24,623 nt of DNA from a virus, in IMG/VR virus record IMGVR_UViG_3300037234_000372, positions 1-24,623 of that record, one strand, 5' to 3'. The notes under the pieces were generated by a model, which worked only from the letters and a program-made list of their open reading frames with translations, was not told where the DNA came from and searched no databases. The position numbers and the translations under genes are program-made. Shown one piece after another: positions 7,080-16,247 of this stretch. Position 1 is the first letter of the stretch. Every line of letters starts with the position of its first letter.

Positions 7080-10000
7080 TTATCTCCCTTCACCCTTCAT
7101 ACGTTGTGCATTTCTTAGAGCTTGCAACAGTTGTTCTCTTGCCTTGCTGCGGTACCCACCTGCCATCTTCCCTGCTCGTTGTAGCCTCTCTATAAGCTCA
7201 TTCTCGCTCCAGCCTCTCAGGCCGGGAAGCTGACCTAGCTGCTCAACGTGTCGCTCTAGCCACTCCGTGTACTTATTCTGTGCCATTACAGGGCTGTGCA
7301 GGTATTGTTCGGTGTAGGTTCCTTGGATGTCTGTTAGGATATCGACCACATCCTTCTCATTCCCTTCGCTGGTGTGGAAGTCAAGGTTCTTAGACAGATG
7401 GTTTCTCACCTTGGTCAGGTGCTTCTCAGCTAGCTGCTCATTCGCCAGCTGCTGCTCACCCGTGGCTGAATACGACTTGAAGATACCCACGTTGTTCAAT
7501 AAGAAGTCGGTGGTCATGTTGCCAGGGCGTCCCGTCATCGGATCGATGGCGTTGCCTGTGTCTATCAGCGCTTTCGAGATGTTGGTGAGGCCAGTCGGTT
7601 CACCCCACAGCGGGACATCAGGAGTCGTCAGCCTAAAGCCGTACTTCTGAAGGAAAGGTGGGGCCATGAACCCAAGGATACCAGCTATAGTCTTGCCAAC
7701 CCCACCCTCTATAGGCTTACCGTTACCGTCTTCACCTGTGAACGCCTGCACCATAGGCTTGAGGATGGCCAGCGGGTCAGCGGGCATCTGTTCCAACAAA
7801 CCTGCCGCATCCCTCCAGGGGAGTGCTCCGGTTCCAGCGAAGTCAGTGGAGGTGCTCTTCAAGAAGAACGTGGAGTGAGGAAGGAAGTCAAGTAGCGCAC
7901 CACGCATCTGGTTGCCGTGCTCCTCGTCCGTCCCTAGTGCCATTCCGAGGCCTAGCCCAACACCTCCGACGCCAGCACCTATGTATGCTTTCTTGGCTAT
8001 AGCTGCCCCGGCCTTGGCACCGGCCATGGCACCCTTGGCACTCCGAGCACCTGCCGCTCCTAATGCCGCTCCTGCTACAGCACCAACCACGCCACCAGTA
8101 CCTGCGCCACCTATCCCTGCCAGAGACTTACCAGTTCCGACTACGGTGGTGTACTTCTGTGCCCAGGTAGGTAGCTGCTTCTTGATGCCTGATACTTCTT
8201 GAGGGTCACCGGCGAAGCCCATGCCACTCATTATAGTCTGGGAGATCTGGGGCGCTCTCAACCAGGGGATCATGCGGAGGGGGTGATCCATCAGGTTGTT
8301 CTTAGTAATACGCATGGCCTCAGCCGGGAACGTGGCCCACGGGAAGGCGAACTTACGACCATACTTGATGGCAGACCCAACGGTTCCATACATGGGAAGC
8401 CTACGGGCCACCTCAGTTACGGCAGCTTTGCGGGTGAGGCCTTGGCCTCGGAGGTGCATGAAGTACGTCATCTTAGGGATCATGTCCTCAGCCAGATAGG
8501 CCTTAGTCATCTGGTCGAACCACTTCGCTTTGCCTCTGCCTTGGGCAATATCCTTTGCACTTAGGAACTTGTCGATGAAGCCCTTGGTGAAGTACTGCTC
8601 TTTTCGGAGGGCATCCCTCAGCCGCAGCAGGTGTGCCGAGCCTTCCACACTCTCAAAGGCTGACTCTTCCATTAGCTCTTTGACTGCGGGGTCGGTTAGC
8701 TCATCCAGCATATTAAATTCTTTGCCACCAGTGCGAACCTTTCCAAGGTTGATTCCCTTGAAGCGGTCTGCTCCTCTGAGCCCTGCGGCGTTAGCGGCCT
8801 TAGTCATTTTGGCATAGTCGTTGAATGTGTGGGTCATCTCACCCATCAACTTCAGGTTCTTGGGGGCCATCGAGTTGAAGCCAGCCTGATACAGGAACGA
8901 GATATTACCTGTCAGGTTCTGGAAGTGGGTGGCTGGATTCAGGGCCGTCTTCATGGTCTTGTAGATGGTTGTCATCACGTCCATCATATTACCAGTGATA
9001 CGGTCACCCTGGAACATCATCCCTTCCTTGCCGAAGATACCGTCGAACACATTCCTATCAATCCAAGGGAGATCCGCCTCATCTAGCCCTGTCTTCTTGG
9101 CGATCATACGCTTCAGGATTGCCGTCGGTCCTTCACCTGCGGTGTCCATCCGAACAAACCCTAGCTTATGCATCTTACGAGAGTCGAACCCCAAGCTCTC
9201 TACCTTGGCGAGGCTCCAAACCTTATCGCCCTCTTTGGTTAGCATATCAGTGACGAACTGGTAGTTGGTGTGAAGGATACCATCATTGATGTACCCTTGC
9301 ACGGTCATCTCAGCGGGATCAGTGATAAGCTCACCCGCCTCCAACCGTCCGAAGATGTCAGTGTGATCCCCACCTCTATGCTTCAGGGTATTGCTGGTAA
9401 GCCTGGGTTTGTTAGCAACCTTGACAGCGATGGTTGTGAACTCTTCCTCATTTACAGGATTGAATACTGTTGTCTCACCAAATATTCCCTTCTCTTGCTC
9501 CTTGACCAGACCTTTAGCTCGGGTCTTCGGAGCGCCCTTCGGGGGCTTGATGGGAATGAGGTGGGTAGTAGTAGCACCGATGCCTAAGTCAGGGGTGCCC
9601 TTGCTAAGTGCCGGAAGATGAGCAGGGCCTACCCTCATGTATGTATCTTGAGTGATGAACCCACTCTCTAGCATCTCGTCCTGTCGCTTACGTGCTGCGG
9701 TGAGATAGAAGTCAGCCCACTCCTTGTTCTTGGCTGACAGCTTACCAAACCTACCAGCAGCCTTGGCTGCGAGGCCAGCCCCCGGTGCAATCTCCCCAAG
9801 GATGTAGCCATAGATGGCATCTTGCTGCTCGATACCGGGCATCTCACGTAGGATGGTACCCATAGTATCGTTCTGCCACAGCCTCTGGTGCATGTCATGG
9901 AACTGGTTCTTGATATCACCATTCTTAGCGTCTTGGATCATACCATTATAGGTCTGAGAGAACCTCTTATCAAACGAGTGCCGCATCGACTCCATCTTTG

Positions 10001-10730
10001 TAAGAGGGATGGTGTCTAGCCCTGCTACTTCGTTCGCCCTATCCGCCCGAAGCTTCATCTTTCGGTAGCTTTCGTTACTGAACTCTTGCTTACGGAGCAT
10101 ATGGATGACATCGTCGTCAAGTTCTGAATAGCTCTTCAAGTTCTTGAACCTATCAGGGTCTAGCATAGCTGAGATCTCTTGGCCTTCTTTTCCTAGCCCC
10201 TTGCCAAGCCACCTATCTATCTCCACCTTCTCGGCTGTGGTCCCTGCTCTCAGTGCGGTGAGACCCTTACCAACCCTCATAGTAGAGCGCGCCGCTAGCG
10301 TAGCAGGCAGCACTATCGTCCCAAGGAGGGAGGTGGTAGCGAGGGCGTTAACCCAGAGCGGTTCTTCTGACCACTGCTGTTGGAGGTTGTCTATGCTCCA
10401 TGACCAGCCCTCGGCATCGTGGGCGATGCCAATGACGGCGGCTTCAGGCCCGAACAGGAAGTCGAAAGTCTTAGTAGCCATACCATCTTGGGGGTCTTTG
10501 CTTAGGCGGGAGGATACCTGCCTAATGCTGACGGGCTTGTCGGGGTTACGAGGTTCGAAGTTCGTTATACCTGCGCGGGGAGGCAAGGGCTTAGAGCTAA
10601 AGATAGAAGGGCTCCTAACCTGCTTGTCCTTTTTGAACAGGCCAGCTGCCTCATCTTTCTTACTACCGATTTGGCCCCGGCGAGGCGCTACATAACCCTG
10701 CTCTGTAGTCCAGTCACTACCTTGTCCCAT
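7080..10730 (-). CDS. Very large internal virion / DNA-ejection protein (T7 gp16-like by position)
   Basis: A 1216-residue, mostly helical protein that ends the tail/ejection gene set. Length and gene order (after gp14- and gp15-like genes) match the large ejectosome protein of podoviruses (T7 gp16 is 1318 residues). These are carried in the capsid and injected to help DNA cross the envelope. A hydrophobic stretch lies at about 122-147 (WVNALATTSLLGTIVLPATL). A long Gly/Ala-rich segment lies at about 872-933 (GVVGAVAGAALGAAGARS and GAGVGGVGLGLGMALG), suited to membrane insertion. TALNPATHFQNLTGN near 595-610 resembles the 'large polyvalent protein' (LPD38-type) domains found in giant phage ejection proteins, but this is a tentative match. 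No lytic transglycosylase motif was recognised. AGAGGAT precedes the ATG. Confidence 0.7.
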   Translation of the reverse strand: MGQGSDWTTEQGYVAPRRGQIGSKKDEAAGLFKKDKQVRSPSIFSSKPLPPRAGITNFEPRNPDKPVSIRQVSSRLSKDPQDGMATKTFDFLFGPEAAVIGIAHDAEGWSWSIDNLQQQWSEEPLWVNALATTSLLGTIVLPATLAARSTMRVGKGLTALRAGTTAEKVEIDRWLGKGLGKEGQEISAMLDPDRFKNLKSYSELDDDVIHMLRKQEFSNESYRKMKLRADRANEVAGLDTIPLTKMESMRHSFDKRFSQTYNGMIQDAKNGDIKNQFHDMHQRLWQNDTMGTILREMPGIEQQDAIYGYILGEIAPGAGLAAKAAGRFGKLSAKNKEWADFYLTAARKRQDEMLESGFITQDTYMRVGPAHLPALSKGTPDLGIGATTTHLIPIKPPKGAPKTRAKGLVKEQEKGIFGETTVFNPVNEEEFTTIAVKVANKPRLTSNTLKHRGGDHTDIFGRLEAGELITDPAEMTVQGYINDGILHTNYQFVTDMLTKEGDKVWSLAKVESLGFDSRKMHKLGFVRMDTAGEGPTAILKRMIAKKTGLDEADLPWIDRNVFDGIFGKEGMMFQGDRITGNMMDVMTTIYKTMKTALNPATHFQNLTGNISFLYQAGFNSMAPKNLKLMGEMTHTFNDYAKMTKAANAAGLRGADRFKGINLGKVRTGGKEFNMLDELTDPAVKELMEESAFESVEGSAHLLRLRDALRKEQYFTKGFIDKFLSAKDIAQGRGKAKWFDQMTKAYLAEDMIPKMTYFMHLRGQGLTRKAAVTEVARRLPMYGTVGSAIKYGRKFAFPWATFPAEAMRITKNNLMDHPLRMIPWLRAPQISQTIMSGMGFAGDPQEVSGIKKQLPTWAQKYTTVVGTGKSLAGIGGAGTGGVVGAVAGAALGAAGARSAKGAMAGAKAGAAIAKKAYIGAGVGGVGLGLGMALGTDEEHGNQMRGALLDFLPHSTFFLKSTSTDFAGTGALPWRDAAGLLEQMPADPLAILKPMVQAFTGEDGNGKPIEGGVGKTIAGILGFMAPPFLQKYGFRLTTPDVPLWGEPTGLTNISKALIDTGNAIDPMTGRPGNMTTDFLLNNVGIFKSYSATGEQQLANEQLAEKHLTKVRNHLSKNLDFHTSEGNEKDVVDILTDIQGTYTEQYLHSPVMAQNKYTEWLERHVEQLGQLPGLRGWSENELIERLQRAGKMAGGYRSKAREQLLQALRNAQRMKGEGR
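7084..7090 (-). promoter_or_regulatory. Ribosome binding site deciding the start at 7078
   Basis: AAGGGAG on the minus strand lies 5 bases before the ATG at 7078. It is within the last codons of the large internal virion protein gene. It favours the ATG at 7078 over the upstream GTG at 7093. Confidence 0.55.
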
Positions 10731-10738
10731 ACTATCCT

Positions 10739-12433
10739 CTAGATTTTAATGTCAAGCGCTTCGCCTTCGGCGCGCTCTTCTTCCGGGAAGAGTCCGGCAT
10801 CGTCTGCCCTCTGCGGGTACACGTCCTCTCCGAACTCACTAAGGAAGTCGGGGATAAACTTGCCAGCAAGGCTCTTAGCTGCTCGGCCTGTCGCACCAGT
10901 AGCCCGTCTGCGACGAGCAGCACCGGAGGGGGCCGGTCCAACCTCAAGGAACTTAGCAGCAGCCTTCTTAACAGAGTTCTTGATAGCAGCGACATAGGAC
11001 TTAGTAGCCTTTTTGTCTGGATCAGCAGTGAGACCTCTAAGCTCCTTCAGATACGAATCGTCCTGTAGGTCTTTTCCTGTCGTCATAGCGTGAGGGAGCC
11101 ACTCGTTAACGACCCATCCAGCAACCTGATCCTTGTCCATACCAAATCCCTCTTCAGACTCAGCGTACCTTTGTCCAGCATCAAGAGAGAGTGCTTCCCA
11201 CTGCTTCTTGTACTGTCTAGTTTCCTTAGGGTTAGGAGCAGTCGTGATGGCCATCTTAACCGGCTCCTTCGGCGCGGCGAATAGACCTCGGCTTTTCTGG
11301 TCAGCTTCAACATCAAGATTTGAAGTATCCACGTCACGTCTAAACTGTTCTCCACCTGCCTCTTCTAGAGCAGCACCAAGTATCAACTGCTCGATCTCGG
11401 CGTGTCTCTTTCGAAGCATGTCTTCTTGCCATGCCAGCACCTCTTTCGAGTGTGCATTATCATCTGTGATGGCGGGGTTTCTATTGCGCCAATCCGTAAT
11501 ATATTGCTGTACGATCGGCGGCCCTAGACGCGCCATAGCGGGTGCTATTAGCTCCTGTCCTTCTGCTGTTCGAACATACGCCTCCATACCCGGAGCGCCT
11601 TCTCCTGTCATAGCTTCCTCAAGAGATTTGTACGGCTTACGTTCGGTCAGCGAACGCTCTTGTACCCTAGCTTGAGCGGTGTTCAACCTTGAAGCTGCCT
11701 GTCGCCCTTCTATCTCAGACTGAGCCTGAGCTGTGGACATGTCAGGCTTCTTGAACTGCGACTGGAGCATGGCAGTGGCGCCTTGCATCATCTGGGCGAT
11801 CATGTTATCTACGATGGGGTTGTTGGCGTACTTGGTAGCCGCTGACTGCATCAGACTGATGTGTGCTTCGGTCGCCTGGTTAGCCATATCTCCTTCTAAC
11901 TGTGCCCGGTACCTTGCTGCCTTCACTTGGTCAGCAGGGTTAGTGAAGTCCAGCATCACAGGGGTTCCGTCTTCCTCATGCCACCGTCCGTTCGTGAGCT
12001 TCTTGCCTAGATACTTGCCTTCTACTAGCAGCTTACCCATATTCTCTTGGAAGGGATCAAGTAGTTCTTTCTTGAAGTTCTCAAACTCGGCTGCGTGCCA
12101 ACGATTCTCAAGGGCACCAGCAACCTGCTTTCCACTCTCAGTCCAGTTATCAAGATAGCCCTCATCAGGGCGCATGCCTCTAGGGGTGTACCCGCCGCCC
12201 TCAAACGCCTTACCGAAGGATCGGAATGCGCTCTCCGTCATAGCACCAGACAGCCCTCTAAATACTTCTTTGCCTGCTCCCTTTAGGTGTCTCATTCCAC
12301 GGTCGTGGAAGCTCTCGGGTGCCGGTTGTCCCTTAGGCCCAGGGACTAGACCCTTTTCTTTGATCTTGCTCATAGCTAGGCGATGCTGTGCATCTTTCAT
12401 CTTCTGTGCGTTTAGTTCTTCTTCTGTCGGCAT
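10739..12433 (-). CDS. Internal virion protein (T7 gp15-like by position)
   Basis: A 564-residue, highly helical and charged protein without a signal peptide or membrane segment. It starts MPTEEELNAQKMKDAQHRLA and has long Gln/Ala-rich helices (QATEAHISLMQSAATKY; AQAQSEIEGRQAASRLNTAQ). A basic stretch lies near the C-terminus (GAARRRRATGATGRAAKS), ahead of an acidic end. It lies between a gp14-like gene and a gp16-sized gene, separated by 12 and 8 bp, which is the gp14-gp15-gp16 order of podovirus ejectosomes. On that basis it is probably an ejected core protein that forms a periplasmic tube. The family assignment is by context; no diagnostic motif was seen. AGGAG precedes the ATG. Confidence 0.6.
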   Translation of the reverse strand: MPTEEELNAQKMKDAQHRLAMSKIKEKGLVPGPKGQPAPESFHDRGMRHLKGAGKEVFRGLSGAMTESAFRSFGKAFEGGGYTPRGMRPDEGYLDNWTESGKQVAGALENRWHAAEFENFKKELLDPFQENMGKLLVEGKYLGKKLTNGRWHEEDGTPVMLDFTNPADQVKAARYRAQLEGDMANQATEAHISLMQSAATKYANNPIVDNMIAQMMQGATAMLQSQFKKPDMSTAQAQSEIEGRQAASRLNTAQARVQERSLTERKPYKSLEEAMTGEGAPGMEAYVRTAEGQELIAPAMARLGPPIVQQYITDWRNRNPAITDDNAHSKEVLAWQEDMLRKRHAEIEQLILGAALEEAGGEQFRRDVDTSNLDVEADQKSRGLFAAPKEPVKMAITTAPNPKETRQYKKQWEALSLDAGQRYAESEEGFGMDKDQVAGWVVNEWLPHAMTTGKDLQDDSYLKELRGLTADPDKKATKSYVAAIKNSVKKAAAKFLEVGPAPSGAARRRRATGATGRAAKSLAGKFIPDFLSEFGEDVYPQRADDAGLFPEEERAEGEALDIKI

Positions 12434-12445
12434 CTTATCTCCTAG

Positions 12446-13663
12446 TTAAAAGATCTTGTCCCATATGTTTTTAACGCCGCCAGTGAAGGCATCGCGTCGA
12501 TCCTGGCCTACATCACCACTACCTGACCCGTACCTATCAGCGATCGTGGGGTCGTCGCTTTGATCGCCGCCAGCATAGGTCGCTGGCTTTCCGTCATTAA
12601 GATAGTTGAGACCAGACTTCAGAACATCTCCCATGATACCACCATCGCTGCTGCCTCCGTAGGCTGAGGTGCCTCTACCTGTGTACCCCTTGTTCGGTGC
12701 GCCACCAAACATCTGGCCGAGAGCAGATCCTACCTCACTACCCCCAATCGCACCTCCGGAGAAGTAGGTAGCAACCGCTGCGGGGACCAGCTTGACCAGA
12801 CCTTCAACGAAGTTCTCGCCGAAGTTCACAGGTTGCTGGGTCATCTTGGTGTCATAGGCTTGCATGATAGCTGTGTTGGCTAGTGAGCTAGCTTGTATCT
12901 GCATAGCCGTCGTGCGCTGCATGGCGTCACGATATGAATCATTGACCAGCGGTAGCCCAGCCATGAAGCTCTGGGTTCCTGCTGCTACACGGTCAGCGTT
13001 CTGTCGGACGGAGTCGAAGAGAGCAAGGTTGGCTTGCCATGTCTCTTGGACTCTAGTTCTCATTGCACGCTCACCAGCAGCCAGCTCTTGTACTTCGTAC
13101 ATGGCTGCTCGTCGGGCGGTACCGCCCTTGGCGTATTGATTCTTGAGCTTCCGGACGGTGTCACGGAGCTGGAGGGCTGAGCCCTCGTTGATGGTACCTA
13201 GTACAGAGTTTTCCAGCATGTCCCAGGCAGGGCCTTCTCGATTGAGAAGCTGCTCGGACTCTCTTACTCGCTGGCTCTGAATACGGAACTGTGCTGTATT
13301 AGCGATGGAGTTGGCATACGACTCGGGGTCGAGGACGCCTTCTCTGGCCACGCTTAGGATGCTGTTCTTGGCCGGGTCATTCGGGCCTAGGGAACGGAGA
13401 TCCTGATCGGGCTGGGAGAGCCCTAATCCACTCGTGTCGAAGATGGACCCAGGGTCATCTACGTTTCTTTGGTTCTGGTAGTCGGTATTGAATAGGTTGT
13501 CCGAGCCCAGCATACTCCAGACGCCCATCTTTGACTGTTCAGCAGCCATGTCTCTGGCTTGCTGAGCGGATACTGCCTCTGCTGCCCTGATAGCAGCATG
13601 CTGCTGGCCACCTGCTGCTTCTTTTGCCTTTCTAATACCTTTCTTGTTTGAGAATATAGCCAT
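12446..13663 (-). CDS. Internal virion protein (T7 gp14-like by position)
   Basis: A 405-residue protein. Residues 1-270 are Ala/Gln/Arg-rich helices (AAIRAAEAVSAQQARDMAAE; RMQ-type repeats around Arg/Glu). Residues about 280-315 form a hydrophobic, glycine-rich segment (FVEGLVKLVPAAVATYFSGG, then AIGGSEVGSALGQMFGG). The last 80 residues are Gly/Ser/Asp-rich and probably disordered. T7 gp14 (196 residues) and its relatives form the outer-membrane pore of the ejectosome and have the same helical-plus-hydrophobic design. This one is longer. It is the first gene after the only intergenic gap, which carries a promoter-like sequence, so its transcription may be boosted separately. GAGAGG precedes the ATG. 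Confidence 0.62.
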   Translation of the reverse strand: MAIFSNKKGIRKAKEAAGGQQHAAIRAAEAVSAQQARDMAAEQSKMGVWSMLGSDNLFNTDYQNQRNVDDPGSIFDTSGLGLSQPDQDLRSLGPNDPAKNSILSVAREGVLDPESYANSIANTAQFRIQSQRVRESEQLLNREGPAWDMLENSVLGTINEGSALQLRDTVRKLKNQYAKGGTARRAAMYEVQELAAGERAMRTRVQETWQANLALFDSVRQNADRVAAGTQSFMAGLPLVNDSYRDAMQRTTAMQIQASSLANTAIMQAYDTKMTQQPVNFGENFVEGLVKLVPAAVATYFSGGAIGGSEVGSALGQMFGGAPNKGYTGRGTSAYGGSSDGGIMGDVLKSGLNYLNDGKPATYAGGDQSDDPTIADRYGSGSGDVGQDRRDAFTGGVKNIWDKIF

Positions 13664-13698
13664 ATTTTCCTCTCTATTAAAGCGCAGTCTCCTACATA

Positions 13699-13727
13699 AT
13701 TATAGGAATTTCCTCAACTATTTGCAA
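13699..13727 (-). promoter_or_regulatory. Sigma70-like promoter before the ejection-protein genes
   Basis: On the minus strand TTGCAA (13727-13722) and a perfect TATAAT (13704-13699) are separated by exactly 17 bp. This lies in the 64-bp gap at 13664-13727, the largest gap of the virion operon, and is AT-rich compared with its surroundings. Transcription would start near 13692, about 28 bases before the ATG at 13663. The -35 element matches four of six consensus bases. It would give the internal virion protein genes their own promoter used by host RNA polymerase. Confidence 0.5.
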
Positions 13728-16247
13728 CTACAGGTGTTTCCCTGGATAAGTCCAATCTGACTGTGTGGTCCCATTCGCCCCATCAGGGCTCACGATGTCA
13801 TTGATGGTGGTATTCTCAGACCAAGATTCCCCGCTCGGACCACCTCCCGGACCGATGGCGAGCATGGTAGCCTGGTCGTAAGTCTCATCAGGATAGTTGC
13901 TCTGGTACACCGCATTATGCCGCCGCCACACCCATGTCTCTCTCGGGTAGGCAATTTCGCTTATCCTAGGCTTGTCCTCACCAGCGACTTCGCCGATAGC
14001 AGGTTCCTCGGAGCAGAAGTTAAGATCTTCTCCCCACCTGTAGTTGCCGATATCTCTCACTACCTCACTGCCGATAGCGAACTCCTCTTCAATCTGACCG
14101 AACAGCCAGTAGTGAACTAGGTTCCCGCCGAATGTACCATTCCTCCAGTTAACATTACCATTCCCCCCGTTGTACAAGGAGTTGATATAGGCGAGGGTAC
14201 CATTTTCTCGATGAGGTTGGCGATCTGGCATCTCTTCTCCGATCTTATCTCCGTACTTGTATACCCAGCTCCAACCATACTGAGGGTCAGGAGGTTGTCC
14301 TATACCAGGGTAAGGGTAACCGTTAACAAGAGAGTCTGTTCTACCATAGGGACCGATGGGAGGTATGTCCATTCTATTGCGATTGCTCTCACCCAACCCC
14401 GGAGGAGAGTCACTGTCGATACAAACGTTCCATAGCCCTGCTCTGTTGAAGTAATTATTTGACCCGGCCTGGATGTAACCAGAACCATAAGGTCTAGTGT
14501 ATCTACAAAGACCGGTACCCAGGGTTCCTACAGTATGTAGGTTCTTGTTATCGCTGTTACAGAATACACGTTTGCCGGTAGAGTTATCCGTCTGCTCCGC
14601 TGTACCCCCAGGATAGCCTTCATCATTCATCTGACGTAAGCAACCCATACCATTAATATGAAACCCTGCGGGTTGGTCTTCAATTTGAGGATCGTGAGGC
14701 ACAATGTTCATGTACACCCTCAGCTTGGGGATAGCAGTATCAGCTTGAACCTCGCCTCCTTCAAAACAAACAACAATGAATATCCATCCATTGTTCCTGT
14801 TGTCTAGGTCGGCTCTCCAAGGTTGGTGTGTACTCTGACCAAGACTACCATCATTCCATACGCCTGCGTAGTGTGAGAATGATGCGATCTGCTGTGTGTC
14901 AGTTGCATCAGTTACATTGACTGTTACCCAATGACGCATTACAGGATTCGGAGGATTAAACCTACTATCGATGGTGATCTGGATCCTTCCATACTGCCTA
15001 TCATCGCCTCTCATAGGCCTTCTCTCATAGAGATATGCTATCTGGTTTGTGTTAGCGATGGCGTTACGGTCTTCTGTGTCTAGCGGTGTCTCTGCTAGCT
15101 GCTCGCTGAAGTTTCTATGGTTAATTCTTACCCAACACGCATAAGACCAATTGTTCCCTATCATCCCTTGACCCGGCTGACTGACACTCCAGATATGCCG
15201 AACCGCGTGTGCAAGCCAGACGCCAGCGCTGCGGAAGTAGTACCCCAACATGGAAGGCCACCAGCTATTATGATTCGTCGCCCCATGTATCTCTGAAGAC
15301 CCACCGTCCCAGGGGTCACTAGGTACAGCATCGCCAACTCCAGCGAACCCTGACCAGATGGTTAGAGAGAGGTTCACTTCGTCATCTTCTATCGTTCGGT
15401 TGGTAGCTTCAAGGAAGAAGGTTCGGGTAGTGTTCTCCCAGTCAGTGGTAATAGGGATAGGGTCGAACATAACCGATTGGGATGTCTCAAAGCTACCGTT
15501 ACGCCCATCGATAGACTCCGCTCGGGTAATAGCCCCTCCTCTAGCGAACCCATCTAGGTCTGCCCCCGACTCTGTAGCCGCGTACAAGACTATAGTCTGG
15601 TGCAAGGTTGCGGTGTGAGGGCTGAACACAGCGTTCTCGTCAGGCATACTCCACAGCCTGAACACTACCTCGTTGTTGCGCTCTCCTGCTATGTACTTGT
15701 CGAGAATGACAGACGCCCAATTATAGATGTGGTACCCCTTTAGTAATTTGATATGGTCTTGGACTAGGGTGCCTACCTCAGTGGGGCCATTCTTAGCTCC
15801 CTCTAAGGACATGAATTCAGAGGCCAGCTTAAAGGTGATAGTCTCTAGGATAGAGGAGGCTCCATTCCTACCAACCGATTTGACCTTAGCCGTGTAGTTT
15901 CCGTAGTCTCCTTTGAAGGTGTAGTAGTTAGTGAAGGAGGACTTAGTGACGCTGATTCCTGTATCGTCGTTTACGATCTCTATAGAGTACCGTAGATGTA
16001 TGTCAGAGTCAGGAGCATCCCAAGTGAGCTTCAGAGACTTGGCAGAGGTCTCGGCAAGTAGTCTTGTCGGAGGGTATAGGACTCTATCTGTCTGGTTCCT
16101 AGATGGCTCGAAAGGGTTAGATGCCTGCCTATTGTTTAAGGCTACATCCATCAAGGCACCTATCCGCATCATCAGAGCCTTCTCGTCGGGCGGAAGACCC
16201 TTCAACCTAGCAAACCTATGAACAATAGTGTTTCTTCGTCTAGCCAT
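13728..16247 (-). CDS. Tail adhesin / fibre protein with FN3 and lectin-like regions
   Basis: An 839-residue protein rich in Trp, Asn, Gly and Tyr. I use the ATG at 16247, which has AGGAG 7 bases upstream and shares one base with the previous stop (TAATG); the frame stays open to 16286. Residues 1-60 are a basic helical N-terminus (MARRRNTIVHRFARL) that may dock on the tail. Residues about 62-155 form a fibronectin type III domain (LKLTWDAPDSDIHLRYSIEI to NYTAKVKSVGRNG). The remainder resembles a LamG/ConA-type lectin fold (NNWSYACWVRINHRN, WIFIVVCFEGG, LRVYMN and finally LVHYWLFGQIEEE). It is the third and largest of three consecutive FN3 proteins and is the best candidate for the receptor-binding protein. 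No depolymerase motif was recognised. Confidence 0.68.
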   Translation of the reverse strand: MARRRNTIVHRFARLKGLPPDEKALMMRIGALMDVALNNRQASNPFEPSRNQTDRVLYPPTRLLAETSAKSLKLTWDAPDSDIHLRYSIEIVNDDTGISVTKSSFTNYYTFKGDYGNYTAKVKSVGRNGASSILETITFKLASEFMSLEGAKNGPTEVGTLVQDHIKLLKGYHIYNWASVILDKYIAGERNNEVVFRLWSMPDENAVFSPHTATLHQTIVLYAATESGADLDGFARGGAITRAESIDGRNGSFETSQSVMFDPIPITTDWENTTRTFFLEATNRTIEDDEVNLSLTIWSGFAGVGDAVPSDPWDGGSSEIHGATNHNSWWPSMLGYYFRSAGVWLAHAVRHIWSVSQPGQGMIGNNWSYACWVRINHRNFSEQLAETPLDTEDRNAIANTNQIAYLYERRPMRGDDRQYGRIQITIDSRFNPPNPVMRHWVTVNVTDATDTQQIASFSHYAGVWNDGSLGQSTHQPWRADLDNRNNGWIFIVVCFEGGEVQADTAIPKLRVYMNIVPHDPQIEDQPAGFHINGMGCLRQMNDEGYPGGTAEQTDNSTGKRVFCNSDNKNLHTVGTLGTGLCRYTRPYGSGYIQAGSNNYFNRAGLWNVCIDSDSPPGLGESNRNRMDIPPIGPYGRTDSLVNGYPYPGIGQPPDPQYGWSWVYKYGDKIGEEMPDRQPHRENGTLAYINSLYNGGNGNVNWRNGTFGGNLVHYWLFGQIEEEFAIGSEVVRDIGNYRWGEDLNFCSEEPAIGEVAGEDKPRISEIAYPRETWVWRRHNAVYQSNYPDETYDQATMLAIGPGGGPSGESWSENTTINDIVSPDGANGTTQSDWTYPGKHL

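Noticed and set aside
7912-8202. Forward Pro/Ala-rich open frame opposite the large ejection protein gene
   Set aside because: It is the antisense of the Gly/Ala-rich segment, which forces Pro/Ala codons on the other strand. No ribosome binding site, and the minus-strand gene is clearly coding.
10144-10695. Forward 183-codon open frame
   Set aside because: Antisense to the N-terminal part of the large ejection protein. Low-complexity Ser/Leu-rich translation with no motif or start signal.
7080-10730. Lytic transglycosylase domain in the large ejection protein, as in T7 gp16
   Set aside because: No convincing catalytic Glu motif was seen near either end, so the gp16-like label rests on size, position and hydrophobic segments only.
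11133-11675. Forward 180-codon open frame
   Set aside because: Antisense to the gp15-like gene, with Ser/Cys/Arg-rich shadow composition.
13699-13727. Terminator in the 13664-13727 gap
   Set aside because: The inverted repeat aggaa-t-ttcct is too short (5-bp stem, 1-base loop) and has no T-run on the minus strand; a promoter explains the sequence better.
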